A stretch of DNA of 11,579 bases from Flavobacteriaceae bacterium UBA3159 (GTDB lineage Bacteria > Bacteroidota > Bacteroidia > Flavobacteriales > Flavobacteriaceae). Below the pieces are notes generated by a model. The model saw only the letters and a list, made by a program, of their open reading frames with translations, did no database searches and was not told the DNA's origin. Positions within the stretch are counted from its first letter, which is position 1. Every line of letters starts with the position of its first letter. The stretch spans positions 1 through 11,579 of the forward strand of contig DEYL01000041.1 of NCBI GenBank assembly GCA_002364535.1, in the 5' to 3' direction. Below, piece by piece: positions 1 through 7,468 of the stretch. The position numbers were made by a program, and so were the translations under genes.

Positions 1-450
1 AAGCTACCGGGAGTAATCCAACCGGAAATGAATCGTTCGACACTGGTCAGTAATATTGATCTGGTTCCCACCGTATTGAGTTTTTTAAATGTGACCAATG
101 ACCAACTGCCCGGTATCAATGTTCTGGACAAGAAAAAATCAGACAAAAGAGAAACGCTCTTTATAGAATGTTACAACCACGATATTTTAAATGTCGAAAA
201 ACCCTCCGAAACTGTTTTATACAAAATCGCATTGAATCAAAAATGGAAGCTGATGCTTCCTAATACCAAAATGGTGGTAAAATCATTTGATACACCCCAA
301 GAGCAATATTATGGTTATTACTCCAACCAACCCCAGTTATTTGACTTGGAAAATGATCCCGACGAACAGAACAACTTAGCAGACCAGTATCCCGAAATCG
401 TGTCGAAAATGAGTCATCAGATCGGTGAGTGGTGGCAACCATTGGATTGA
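1..450 (+). CDS. Sulfatase, S1 family, C-terminal part (5' end outside window)
   Basis: The reading frame is open from base 1 (K-L-P-G-V-I-Q) to TGA at 448-450, so the gene begins upstream and only about 149 C-terminal residues are seen. The internal ATG at 28 is not a credible start. Two stretches are typical of the C-terminal subdomain of S1 (alkaline-phosphatase-fold) sulfatases. One is STLVSNIDLVPTVLSFLNV, the segment after the metal site that usually reads 'DLxPTxLxLAG'. The other is the near-terminal LFDLENDPDEQNNLAD block, followed by a short amphipathic helix. The catalytic CxAxR/CxPxR motif and any signal peptide lie outside the window, so activity, subfamily and export cannot be judged. 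S1 sulfatases hydrolyse sulfate esters, here probably on an algal polysaccharide given the rhamnose genes next door (inference). It is the first visible gene of a forward operon, and rhaM starts 19 bases after its stop. Confidence 0.88.
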   Translation, partial: KLPGVIQPEMNRSTLVSNIDLVPTVLSFLNVTNDQLPGINVLDKKKSDKRETLFIECYNHDILNVEKPSETVLYKIALNQKWKLMLPNTKMVVKSFDTPQEQYYGYYSNQPQLFDLENDPDEQNNLADQYPEIVSKMSHQIGEWWQPLD

Positions 451-469
451 ATTTAAAATTATAAATGGA

Positions 470-784
470 ATGACATTAAATCAATTGGCCTTTAAAATGT
501 ATTTAAAACCCAATTCGGTGGAGGAATATAAAAAACGTCACAACGAAATTTGGCCTGAGTTAAAGCAACTGCTCAAAGACTCAGGAGTCGGGGCATATCA
601 TATTTACCACGATCCTGAAACCGACTGTCTTTTCGCATTTCAGGAAACCAATGGAAGTGACTCCCAGTCACTGGGTGAAAATCCCATTGTGCAAAAATGG
701 TGGGAATACATGAGCGACCTGATGGAAACCCACCCCGACCATTCACCAAAACAATTGAATCTAAACAAAGTCTTCTCCCTATGA
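470..784 (+). CDS. rhaM: L-rhamnose mutarotase
   Basis: A 104-residue cytoplasmic protein that would interconvert alpha and beta anomers of L-rhamnose, supplying the form used by the downstream isomerase or dehydrogenase. It lines up along its whole length with E. coli RhaM (recalled alignment). The VEEYKKRHNEIWPEL segment carries Tyr20 and His24, matching the active-site Tyr18 and His22 of the E. coli enzyme. The tandem tryptophans Trp77-Trp78 (QKWWEYM) and the C-terminal PDHSP...KVFSL block also match. The ATG at 470 is chosen because it leaves the N-terminus close to the family length; an in-frame GTG at 425 would add 15 unrelated residues and overlap the upstream sulfatase. There is no signal peptide and no clear Shine-Dalgarno sequence. 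The stop TGA (782-784) overlaps the ATG (781-783) of the next sulfatase, which suggests coupled translation. A cytoplasmic mutarotase between two probably exported sulfatases points to a rhamnose-containing substrate for the whole locus. Confidence 0.93.
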   Translation: MTLNQLAFKMYLKPNSVEEYKKRHNEIWPELKQLLKDSGVGAYHIYHDPETDCLFAFQETNGSDSQSLGENPIVQKWWEYMSDLMETHPDHSPKQLNLNKVFSL

Positions 785-2178
785 TAAACAACACAATAAA
801 ATTTGTCTTTTTAATGGTAATCTTTTGGTCATGCGACCAAAAAACCAATGTCCAAAACCCTCCAAATATCATTGTAATCGTAACCGATGACCAAAGGTGG
901 GATGCCATTGGCTACGCCGGAAATGAAATCATCATCACACCCGAACAAGACCAATTGGCAAAAAAGGGAACTTATTTCAACAAGGCTTTTGTAACCACAC
1001 CCATTTGTGGTGCCAGTCGTGCTTCAATCATCACAGGATTGTATGAGCGAAAGCACAAATTCACTCTGGGAGGGACCACTCTAGACTCGGTTTACAACCG
1101 TAAAAATTATGCCTATGAACTACAAGAAAAAGGATACAAAACTGGATTTTTCGGCAAACTGGGAATCAAAAACGATGGAAATCTGACTGCGTCATTTTCT
1201 GAACACGAAGTCTATGATCGAAATAATAAATTTAAAGATCACCGAGGATATTATTACAAAACCATTGGAAAAGACACGGTACACCTCACTCGTTATACCG
1301 GATACAAAGCCTTAAATTTTATAAAAAACACAGACAAAAACCAACCCTTTTGTTTATCGATTAGCTTTAGTGCCCCCCATGCGCATGACGGTGCCTGGGA
1401 AGGAATCCAAAAACAATATTTCTGGCAAGAAGAAGTAGATGGATATTTTAGAGATATGGAAATACCCGACCCAAAAAATGCTTCAGACCAAAGATTTGAT
1501 GCCTTACCCAAAGGGGTTAGAGATGGGTTTAACAGAACCCGCTGGTATTGGCGCTACGATACGCCCGATCGTTATCAAGAAAGTCTTAAAGGCTATTACA
1601 GAATGATTGGTGGGGTAGACAATGAACTGGGAAAAATAAGAAAATTGCTGAAAACCAAAGGTATCGAAGACAATACCATCATCATTTGGATGGGGGACAA
1701 TGGTTACTTTCTCGGAGAAAGACAAATTGCAGGCAAATGGTTGATGTATGACAATTCTGTCAGGGTGCCATTGATCATTTTTGATCCTCGGGTCAACCAA
1801 CACCATGATGTGGGGGATATGGTGGCCAACATAGATTTAGCATCGACCATTTTAGATTTTGCAGGGGTAGATTATAAACTTAAGACGCACGGAAACTCTT
1901 TAGTGCCTTATGTAAAAACCGGGAAATCTCCCTTTAAAAGAGAAGAATTGCTTATTGAACATTTATGGGATTTTGATCCCATTCCATCCAGCGAAGGGAT
2001 CAGAACCGAAAAATGGAAATTCATGAGGTACAGAGACATTGAAGCCCAAGACGAACTCTATGATCTGATCTCCGATCCAGAAGAGCTCAACAATCTGGCG
2101 GGTGATCCCGACCACACAAGTGTAGTTCTTGAAATGCGGGAAAAGCTTGAGAAGAAAATTGCGAAATACACCCAATAA
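781..2178 (+). CDS. Lipoprotein sulfatase, S1 family, formylglycine type
   Basis: A 465-residue sulfatase hydrolysing sulfate esters, probably on oligosaccharides in the periplasm or at the surface. The N-terminus (M, a K, then FVFLMVIFWSC) looks like a lipoprotein signal with Cys18 as the lipidated residue, although the lipobox FWSC is not canonical. The catalytic motif is Cys76-Gly-Ala-Ser-Arg80, the CxAxR form in which Cys is oxidised to formylglycine. Asp36-Asp37 (IVTDDQ), Asp306-Asn307 (WMGDNG), His200 (SAPHAH) and Lys319 (AGKW) occupy the usual positions of the calcium-site and sulfate-binding residues of S1 enzymes. The C-terminus has the usual ELYDLISDPEELNNLAGDP block. The ATG at 781 is preferred over the in-frame GTG-type extension at 697, because it directly precedes the signal peptide and overlaps the rhaM stop. 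Length is ordinary for the family. The subfamily, and hence the position of the sulfate removed, cannot be assigned from sequence alone. An anaerobic (anSME) or aerobic maturase is needed and is not in the window. Confidence 0.93.
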   Translation: MINNTIKFVFLMVIFWSCDQKTNVQNPPNIIVIVTDDQRWDAIGYAGNEIIITPEQDQLAKKGTYFNKAFVTTPICGASRASIITGLYERKHKFTLGGTTLDSVYNRKNYAYELQEKGYKTGFFGKLGIKNDGNLTASFSEHEVYDRNNKFKDHRGYYYKTIGKDTVHLTRYTGYKALNFIKNTDKNQPFCLSISFSAPHAHDGAWEGIQKQYFWQEEVDGYFRDMEIPDPKNASDQRFDALPKGVRDGFNRTRWYWRYDTPDRYQESLKGYYRMIGGVDNELGKIRKLLKTKGIEDNTIIIWMGDNGYFLGERQIAGKWLMYDNSVRVPLIIFDPRVNQHHDVGDMVANIDLASTILDFAGVDYKLKTHGNSLVPYVKTGKSPFKREELLIEHLWDFDPIPSSEGIRTEKWKFMRYRDIEAQDELYDLISDPEELNNLAGDPDHTSVVLEMREKLEKKIAKYTQ

Positions 2179-2179
2179 A

Positions 2180-4915
2180 TCAATCTGCTACAAAAGAAAA
2201 ATTATATTTCCCGGATCCCAATAGGAATGTTGTTTTATACCTATCTTCTTGCTGACTCAAAATCTTAGAGGCCAATTTGGAGTTGTCCAATTTCCAGCCC
2301 CCTTGTGTCGGTTTGTTAAGAACAAGATCAGAGGAAGTATTGGCGGGTATTTCTAGGGACAATTGTAGTTTTCCATTTTTTCGAGTCCACGCAATCTGAA
2401 TCTTTCCATAATTGGAATCAAAACTTCCTTTTACGTAATCAAAGTTTTTATCAAAAAGTGGTTGGATGTTGTAACGCTTGTAGCCGGGAAATTTCTCATT
2501 GATTTTTAACCCCATTAGATTGGCATACATCCACTCCCCTATCGCACCATAGGCGTAATGATTGAAGGAGTTCATGCTGGGATACTGAAAGCTACCGTCA
2601 GGCTTGATCCCATTCCATCGCTCCCAAATCGTAGTAGCACCCTTGGTAACAGGATACAACCAGGAAGGATATTTTGTTCTGAGCATTAATTTTACGGCCT
2701 CTTCGTTTTTCCCGTTATCTGACAATACATGGCAAAGGAAGGGAGTTCCTAAAAATCCAGTGGTAAGGTGACCATAGTCATTGATGTTATCGACCAATCG
2801 CTCTACAGCAATTTTCCTATTTTCCTCCGAAAGTAATTGAAACTGTAAGGCCAAAACATATGCGGTTTGTGAATCAGAAACCAACATACCATTTTTGGTT
2901 ACGAATTCATTGTTAAAGGCCTTGACCAGTTTTGCATAGAGGTTATTATATTTTTGGACATCATCATCGTAACCCAAAGCTTTTGCCGACTTAATCAATA
3001 ATTTTGTAGAATAGCAATAAAAAGCCTGGGCAATCAATTTTTTACTGGTCACTGCAGAAAGACCTGAATTGTCGTCATCCCTCGAGAAAAATAACCAATC
3101 TCCCCAGTGGTCTTCTTTAATATATAAATTATTTTCTGAGTTTTGAGTCATAAAATCAATCCATTTAACCATGCTTATGTACTGGCGCTCTAATGTTTTT
3201 GTGTCGCCATAAATTAAATAAGAATGCCAAGGAATAATTGTAGCTGCATCGGCCCATCCGGTTCTTCCAAAATTCCCTCTGAGTTCTTTTGAATCATTGC
3301 GTCCTAAATAATTGTTATGAGGAACTACACCGGGTACGGCTCCATCAACTCTTTGGTCATAAGTCAAATCGATCAACCACTTATCAAAAAAGTTTTTTAC
3401 ATCCATGTTGAATCCGGCTGTACTAAAAAACGCCTGTGCATCTCCTGTCCATCCCAGTCTTTCATCCCTTTGCGGACAATCGGTAGGAACATCCAGGAAA
3501 TTTCCCCTTTGGCCCCACTGTATGTTTTCTTGAAGCTGATTGATCAGCTCATTCGAAGTCGATAAAGAACCTGTAAATTCCATGTCCGAGTAAAGTGCAA
3601 CTGCCTTAAAATCTTCAATATTGATTTTATCTATTCCTTCAATTTTTATATATCTAAATCCTTGGAAAGTAAAGGTGGGATGATAAATTTGATCTATTTT
3701 TCCATTGAGTATAAAGGTGTTTTTTTGCTTGGCAGCTCTGAGATTGGTCGTGTAAAATTCTCCCTCCTTGTCGAGTACTTCAGCGTGAAAAAGACTAACT
3801 ACCGAACCCTTTGGCAAATTTGATTTAAACTCAACCCATCCCACGAGATTTTGACCAAAATCAATCACTTTATCCCCAGACGGAGTAATTATCAGTTTTA
3901 CAGCTTCGAGAACTTCTCTTTTTTTGATCATCTCGTTTCTGGTGTGGTCTAACTTCCCCGCATAGCTGTCTACAGACTGCGCTTTTTTGGAATTAATATT
4001 TTTCTTTTTCGGCTTTGACCAAGTTGAGTCTGATAAATTGAAATCTGTAAATTCGCCATTGTATATCGATGAACTTAAAATGGATCCAAAATGATAATTC
4101 CAGTTGTCATCGTTGATGATGCTTTTCTTTGTGCCATCCTCAAAGCTTATTACAAGTTCTGCAATAAATGATATTTCATCGCCATAATCCGTTTTTCTCT
4201 TTCCACTATTGGGTCTAAAATTTCTAAACCATCCATCTGCAAGAATTACTCCCAATCTGTTGTCTCCCGATGAAAGCATGTCTTGGACATCATAGGATTG
4301 GTATTGAATTCTATTGTTATACGAAGTCCATCCGGGGGTTAGATAAGACTTCCCTACCCTTTTACCATTGATGTGTGCCTCATAAATACCTCTGGAGGTG
4401 ATGAATAAATTGGCTGATGTTATTTTATTACCTACAACAAAATCATTGGTAAAATAGGGACTTTTTGACCCATTTTTATCATCATTGTTGACCCCTATCC
4501 AATCTGACTTCCATTGGTTTTTACCCATCAATCCTGTTGTCCAGGAACTAATTTTGCTCTGTTTGGGTCTTGCGGATTGATTGGTCCAAACCTTTACAGT
4601 CCAATAATACTTGGTTGCATATTCAAGGGGTTTTCCGCGATACTTAACATAAACAGACTCAGAAGAATTAACTTTGCCGGAATCCCAGACCAAACTTTTA
4701 TTCGAAAAGGTTATGTCTGTTGCTACAAATACTTGATAATGGGTTTGATTCATATTGTAATCATCGGATTTGATGATCCATGAGAAATCAGGACTTTCAC
4801 TGTCCAATCCCAAAGGATTGATGAGTTTATCAACCTCCAATTGAGTAATACTTGTTTTTTGAGCTTGAACAGAAAGAAGGGATAAAAAAATTAAAATTGA
4901 ATGGATAAAACGCAT
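2180..4915 (-). CDS. Alpha-L-rhamnosidase, glycoside hydrolase family 78
   Basis: A 911-residue secreted inverting rhamnosidase that would release terminal L-rhamnose from oligosaccharides. Residues 1-18 form a Sec signal peptide (RFIHSILIFLSLLSVQA, likely cut before Gln19), with no lipobox. After it come, approximately, an Ig/FN3-like N-terminal module (20-135), a beta-sandwich with the GIYEAHINGKRVG and TPGWTSYNNRIQYQSYDV blocks (about 155-320, Bac_rhamnosid_N type), a CBM67-like beta domain (about 335-445, with IDFGQNLVGWVEF and FQGFRYIKIEG), an alpha/alpha-six-barrel catalytic domain (about 450-800) and a small C-terminal beta domain. The hallmark DCPQRDERLGWTGD begins at Asp479, making Glu485 the expected general acid. 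Glu765 in TTIWERW sits at the position of the general base in characterised GH78 enzymes. Its stop is separated by one base from that of the facing sulfatase. Opposite orientation implies its own promoter in 4916-5156. The presence of sulfatases and rhaM suggests a ulvan-like target, but plant or bacterial rhamnosides cannot be excluded. Confidence 0.95.
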   Translation of the reverse strand: MRFIHSILIFLSLLSVQAQKTSITQLEVDKLINPLGLDSESPDFSWIIKSDDYNMNQTHYQVFVATDITFSNKSLVWDSGKVNSSESVYVKYRGKPLEYATKYYWTVKVWTNQSARPKQSKISSWTTGLMGKNQWKSDWIGVNNDDKNGSKSPYFTNDFVVGNKITSANLFITSRGIYEAHINGKRVGKSYLTPGWTSYNNRIQYQSYDVQDMLSSGDNRLGVILADGWFRNFRPNSGKRKTDYGDEISFIAELVISFEDGTKKSIINDDNWNYHFGSILSSSIYNGEFTDFNLSDSTWSKPKKKNINSKKAQSVDSYAGKLDHTRNEMIKKREVLEAVKLIITPSGDKVIDFGQNLVGWVEFKSNLPKGSVVSLFHAEVLDKEGEFYTTNLRAAKQKNTFILNGKIDQIYHPTFTFQGFRYIKIEGIDKINIEDFKAVALYSDMEFTGSLSTSNELINQLQENIQWGQRGNFLDVPTDCPQRDERLGWTGDAQAFFSTAGFNMDVKNFFDKWLIDLTYDQRVDGAVPGVVPHNNYLGRNDSKELRGNFGRTGWADAATIIPWHSYLIYGDTKTLERQYISMVKWIDFMTQNSENNLYIKEDHWGDWLFFSRDDDNSGLSAVTSKKLIAQAFYCYSTKLLIKSAKALGYDDDVQKYNNLYAKLVKAFNNEFVTKNGMLVSDSQTAYVLALQFQLLSEENRKIAVERLVDNINDYGHLTTGFLGTPFLCHVLSDNGKNEEAVKLMLRTKYPSWLYPVTKGATTIWERWNGIKPDGSFQYPSMNSFNHYAYGAIGEWMYANLMGLKINEKFPGYKRYNIQPLFDKNFDYVKGSFDSNYGKIQIAWTRKNGKLQLSLEIPANTSSDLVLNKPTQGGWKLDNSKLASKILSQQEDRYKTTFLLGSGKYNFSFVAD

Positions 4916-5070
4916 TTTTAAATAGATTTTCTTCAGTAAATTTTTAGGTCTGGTTTTGGTATAAGTTAATAAAATAATTTAATACTGTTTTAAATACCTC
5001 ATAATTAGCTGCCATGGAATTCGAAATTGCCCCTTAACCAGAATACCTTAAAATAAATTTAAACTGTCCT

Positions 5071-5098
5071 TTTGGACGATTGCTTCAATCTATATTGT
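5071..5098 (+). promoter_or_regulatory. Possible promoter of the hydroxy-acid dehydrogenase gene
   Basis: TTTG at 5071-5074 followed 16 bases later by TATATTGT at 5091-5098 resembles the Bacteroidota pattern TTTG-N19-TAnnTTTG, although the spacing is short and the -7 box is imperfect. It would place a transcript start near 5104, about 50 bases before the TTG start codon. A small perfect inverted repeat, GTCC-TTTT-GGAC (5066-5077), overlaps the upstream box and could be an operator or chance. The rest of the 241-base divergent region (4916-5156) is AT-rich. No convincing reverse-strand promoter for the GH78 gene could be picked out, and no riboswitch or RNA gene is evident. Confidence 0.3.
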
Positions 5099-5156
5099 GG
5101 AATGCTTTTTATTATCTTTAACAAAAATTATCAAAAAATAATTCAATACATCTCAC

Positions 5157-6308
5157 TTGTCAAAACCAATTCAATACAATCCGCGTTATCCTTCAATTGA
5201 AGATTTAAGAGCCAAAGCCAAAAAAAGAATTCCCAAATTCGCTTTTGAATATTTGGACGGAGGTTGCAATGAAGACATCAATTTATACAAAAACACCTAC
5301 GAACTTCGGAAAGTGGAAATGAAGCCACGTTATTTGGTTCCCTTTAAGGGAGCCAATCTAAAGACAGAGTTGTTCGGACATGAATACGATGCCCCTTTTG
5401 GGATATCTCCGGTGGGCTTACAAGGATTGATGTGGCCCAAATCCCCGGAGATTTTGGCCAAGGCTGCTTTTGAGCATAATATTCCCTTTGTACTGAGCAC
5501 CGTTACCACCGCAAGTATAGAGACCATAGCCAAAATTACAGAAGGACGAGCTTGGTTCCAGCTCTATCACCCTGCTGAGGAGAAGGTAACCAAAGACCTC
5601 ATTAAAAGAATTGATGCAGTTCAGTGTCCTGTCTTGGTGATCCTATCCGATGTTCCCTCTTTTGGATATCGCCCCAGAGACATCCGAAATGGATTGTCTA
5701 TGCCCCCCAGAATGACACTTCAAAATATCATTCGGGTGATGAAACGTCCCGAGTGGGCCTTAAGAACTCTGATCAACGGACAGCCTAATTTTGAGGTATT
5801 AAAACCCTATATGCCAAAAAATCTTAACCTAAGTCAGCTGGGGAAATTTATGAATGCGACTTTTGAAGGCCGGTTAAATGAGGAAAAAGTAAAAAAATTG
5901 AGGGATTTATGGAAGGGCAAACTGGTGATCAAAGGCCTAGAGTCAGAGGCAGATGTTGAAACCGCCATTCGATTGGGCTTGGACGGTATCATCATTTCCA
6001 ACCACGGGGGAAGACAGGTAGATATGGGACAAGCCACCATTACCTCCCTAAAAACCATTGCCCCCAAGTACAGGGATCAAATCAAAATTATGATGGACAG
6101 TGGCATACGTGGTGGTGGTGACATCGGAAGAGTACTTTCATCGGGAGCAGATTTTACCTTTTTGGGAAGGAGTTTTATGTATGGCGTATCAGCTTTGGGT
6201 AAAAAGGGAGGAGACCATACCATATCTATACTCAAGGCCCAGTTAACGCAAGTCATGGAACAGATGTGCTGTGAAAACACAAAAGACCTCGCCAAAAGGC
6301 TTATTTAG
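5157..6308 (+). CDS. lldD: FMN-dependent alpha-hydroxy-acid dehydrogenase, probably L-lactate dehydrogenase
   Basis: A 383-residue TIM-barrel flavoenzyme oxidising an L-2-hydroxy acid (most likely L-lactate to pyruvate), probably passing electrons to the quinone pool. Family hallmarks run in order. FAFEYLDGG holds the substrate-binding Tyr32. SPVGLQGLMWP is the FMN loop. WFQLYHP follows, then LVIKGL with the FMN-contacting Lys259. SNHGGRQVD holds catalytic His283 and substrate-binding Arg286. MMDSGIRGGGD and FLGRSFMYG bind the FMN phosphate. Length matches E. coli LldD (396). The start is TTG at 5157: an in-frame stop lies just upstream (5139-5141) and the first in-frame ATG comes only after about 54 residues, inside the conserved domain. 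The flanking rhamnose genes suggest a role in L-lactate removal, since cleavage of deoxysugar intermediates yields lactaldehyde, which is oxidised to lactate (established pathway; link here is inference). Glycolate, mandelate or other 2-hydroxy-acid specificity is possible. It converges on the next gene with a 20-base gap. Confidence 0.87.
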   Translation: MSKPIQYNPRYPSIEDLRAKAKKRIPKFAFEYLDGGCNEDINLYKNTYELRKVEMKPRYLVPFKGANLKTELFGHEYDAPFGISPVGLQGLMWPKSPEILAKAAFEHNIPFVLSTVTTASIETIAKITEGRAWFQLYHPAEEKVTKDLIKRIDAVQCPVLVILSDVPSFGYRPRDIRNGLSMPPRMTLQNIIRVMKRPEWALRTLINGQPNFEVLKPYMPKNLNLSQLGKFMNATFEGRLNEEKVKKLRDLWKGKLVIKGLESEADVETAIRLGLDGIIISNHGGRQVDMGQATITSLKTIAPKYRDQIKIMMDSGIRGGGDIGRVLSSGADFTFLGRSFMYGVSALGKKGGDHTISILKAQLTQVMEQMCCENTKDLAKRLI

Positions 6309-6326
6309 ATATTAGAAAAATCTAAA
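6304..6326. terminator. Possible weak bidirectional terminator hairpin
   Basis: TTTAGAT (6304-6310) and ATCTAAA (6320-6326) form a perfect 7-base inverted repeat around a 9-base loop. It lies in the gap between the convergent dehydrogenase and dehydratase genes and overlaps the dehydrogenase TAG stop. The stem is all A/T except one G-C pair, and no long T tract follows on either strand, so any termination would be weak. Position between converging genes is the main support. Confidence 0.35.
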
Positions 6327-6328
6327 GC

Positions 6329-7453
6329 TTATCCTACCCTGTAACGATTTAATAAATCCATATTCAGGTCAAACCCAATCCCGGGTGTTTCAGGAACCGT
6401 TACATATCCATCGCTGTCCAATTTTAACTTTGGAAAAAATAAATCTTTCCGAAGTTCGTCTACCTCGGGTGGGTAATACTCAAGTAACTCACCATTAGAA
6501 ACGGCAGCAACCAGGGGTAATTGCAGCTCTTGACATCCGTGGGGTGCAATTTTTAAACCCTTTTCTTCGGCCAGTTTTGCAACCGCCAAAGCCACATCAT
6601 AGCCCGGACAAATCGTAGCATCTACATTGAGCATACTTGCTCCCTTATTTTCGATAAGGGTTTCAAAATCGGCTAATGTATAGTAATTTTCTCCCGTTGC
6701 AATGGTCAAAGAGGTTGAAGCGTTTAGGGATTTGTGGGCTTTAAAATCATGTATGGCCAAAGGCTCCTCAAACCAATACACCTTGTAGTTTTCCATTTCT
6801 TTGGCATATTCCAAGGCAGTAGGCAAATCGAATGCGCAATTGGCATCTACGAGCAAATCTACATCGGGGCCAATGGCATCTCTGGCAGCTTCAATACGTT
6901 TCATGTCCATAGCAATTCCAGCAGAGGGGTCACCGATCTTGATTTTAACAGCGGTTGCATTCAGTGAATGAACATTGAAAAGCAATTCCTCCTGTAACTC
7001 TTCTAATCCCTTATCTTTTGCATAGTATCCCCCAGCAATATAGGCTCTTACTCTTTTTTGCCTACCACCTAAAAGGCTGTGAATGGTCTTACCATCTATT
7101 TTTCCCTTTATGTCCCAGCAAGCAATAATTATTGCAGCCAATACCTGAGTATGTAATCCAGCAGAACCTAAGATTTTATTTTGCTTTTCGCCTAATTTTA
7201 TGGTCAATTTTTCTGTTTCGAGAGGGTTTTCTCCAATCAAAAAAGACTTGTAATAATCTACATAAAGCTTAGAAAAATTATTAGGTCGCACGGCAGCCGT
7301 CCCACCATTCCATCCTATTCCATGAATTCCCTGATCAGTATATACGGTTACTTTGTGGAGTCGGCCAGGGCCATAAAAATGCATCCCATTCCATATCCCC
7401 GGTCTCTCCCATTCAAATGACTCGCTGGTGATGTGTGTGATTTTGGTTGACAT
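6329..7453 (-). CDS. Enolase-superfamily sugar-acid dehydratase (mandelate racemase/muconate lactonizing type)
   Basis: A 374-residue cytoplasmic enzyme with an N-terminal capping domain (about 1-125) and a C-terminal modified TIM barrel. Mandelate-racemase-subgroup catalytic features are complete. Lys170-x-Lys172 (AVKIKIG) is the KxK base motif. Mg2+ ligands are at Asp203 (LLVDANCAF), Glu229 (the first Glu of WFEEP) and Glu255 (ATGENY). The His305-Asp278 dyad is formed by APHG and NVDAT. Such enzymes usually abstract the proton alpha to a carboxylate, most often dehydrating aldonic acids to 2-keto-3-deoxy acids. The two-base set (KxK plus His-Asp) resembles fuconate or glucarate dehydratases and mandelate racemase. 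L-rhamnonate or L-fuconate would suit the neighbourhood, but specificity cannot be read out, and at 374 residues it is shorter than typical rhamnonate (about 400) and fuconate (about 430) dehydratases. The ATG lies 15 bases after the stop of the upstream transporter gene, so the two are very likely one operon. A racemase or epimerase function is possible. Confidence 0.85.
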   Translation of the reverse strand: MSTKITHITSESFEWERPGIWNGMHFYGPGRLHKVTVYTDQGIHGIGWNGGTAAVRPNNFSKLYVDYYKSFLIGENPLETEKLTIKLGEKQNKILGSAGLHTQVLAAIIIACWDIKGKIDGKTIHSLLGGRQKRVRAYIAGGYYAKDKGLEELQEELLFNVHSLNATAVKIKIGDPSAGIAMDMKRIEAARDAIGPDVDLLVDANCAFDLPTALEYAKEMENYKVYWFEEPLAIHDFKAHKSLNASTSLTIATGENYYTLADFETLIENKGASMLNVDATICPGYDVALAVAKLAEEKGLKIAPHGCQELQLPLVAAVSNGELLEYYPPEVDELRKDLFFPKLKLDSDGYVTVPETPGIGFDLNMDLLNRYRVG

Positions 7454-7468
7454 AAGATGTAATTTAAT

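Noticed and set aside
425..469. Upstream GTG start for the rhamnose mutarotase
   Set aside because: It adds 15 residues unlike the family and overlaps the preceding sulfatase; the ATG at 470 matches the known N-terminal length.
697..780. Longer N-terminus for the second sulfatase
   Set aside because: The added 28 residues lie inside rhaM in another frame and would bury the signal peptide; the ATG at 781 directly precedes it.
573..908. Reverse open frame of 111 codons across rhaM and the sulfatase start
   Set aside because: It overlaps two well-supported genes on the other strand and its composition looks like a shadow.
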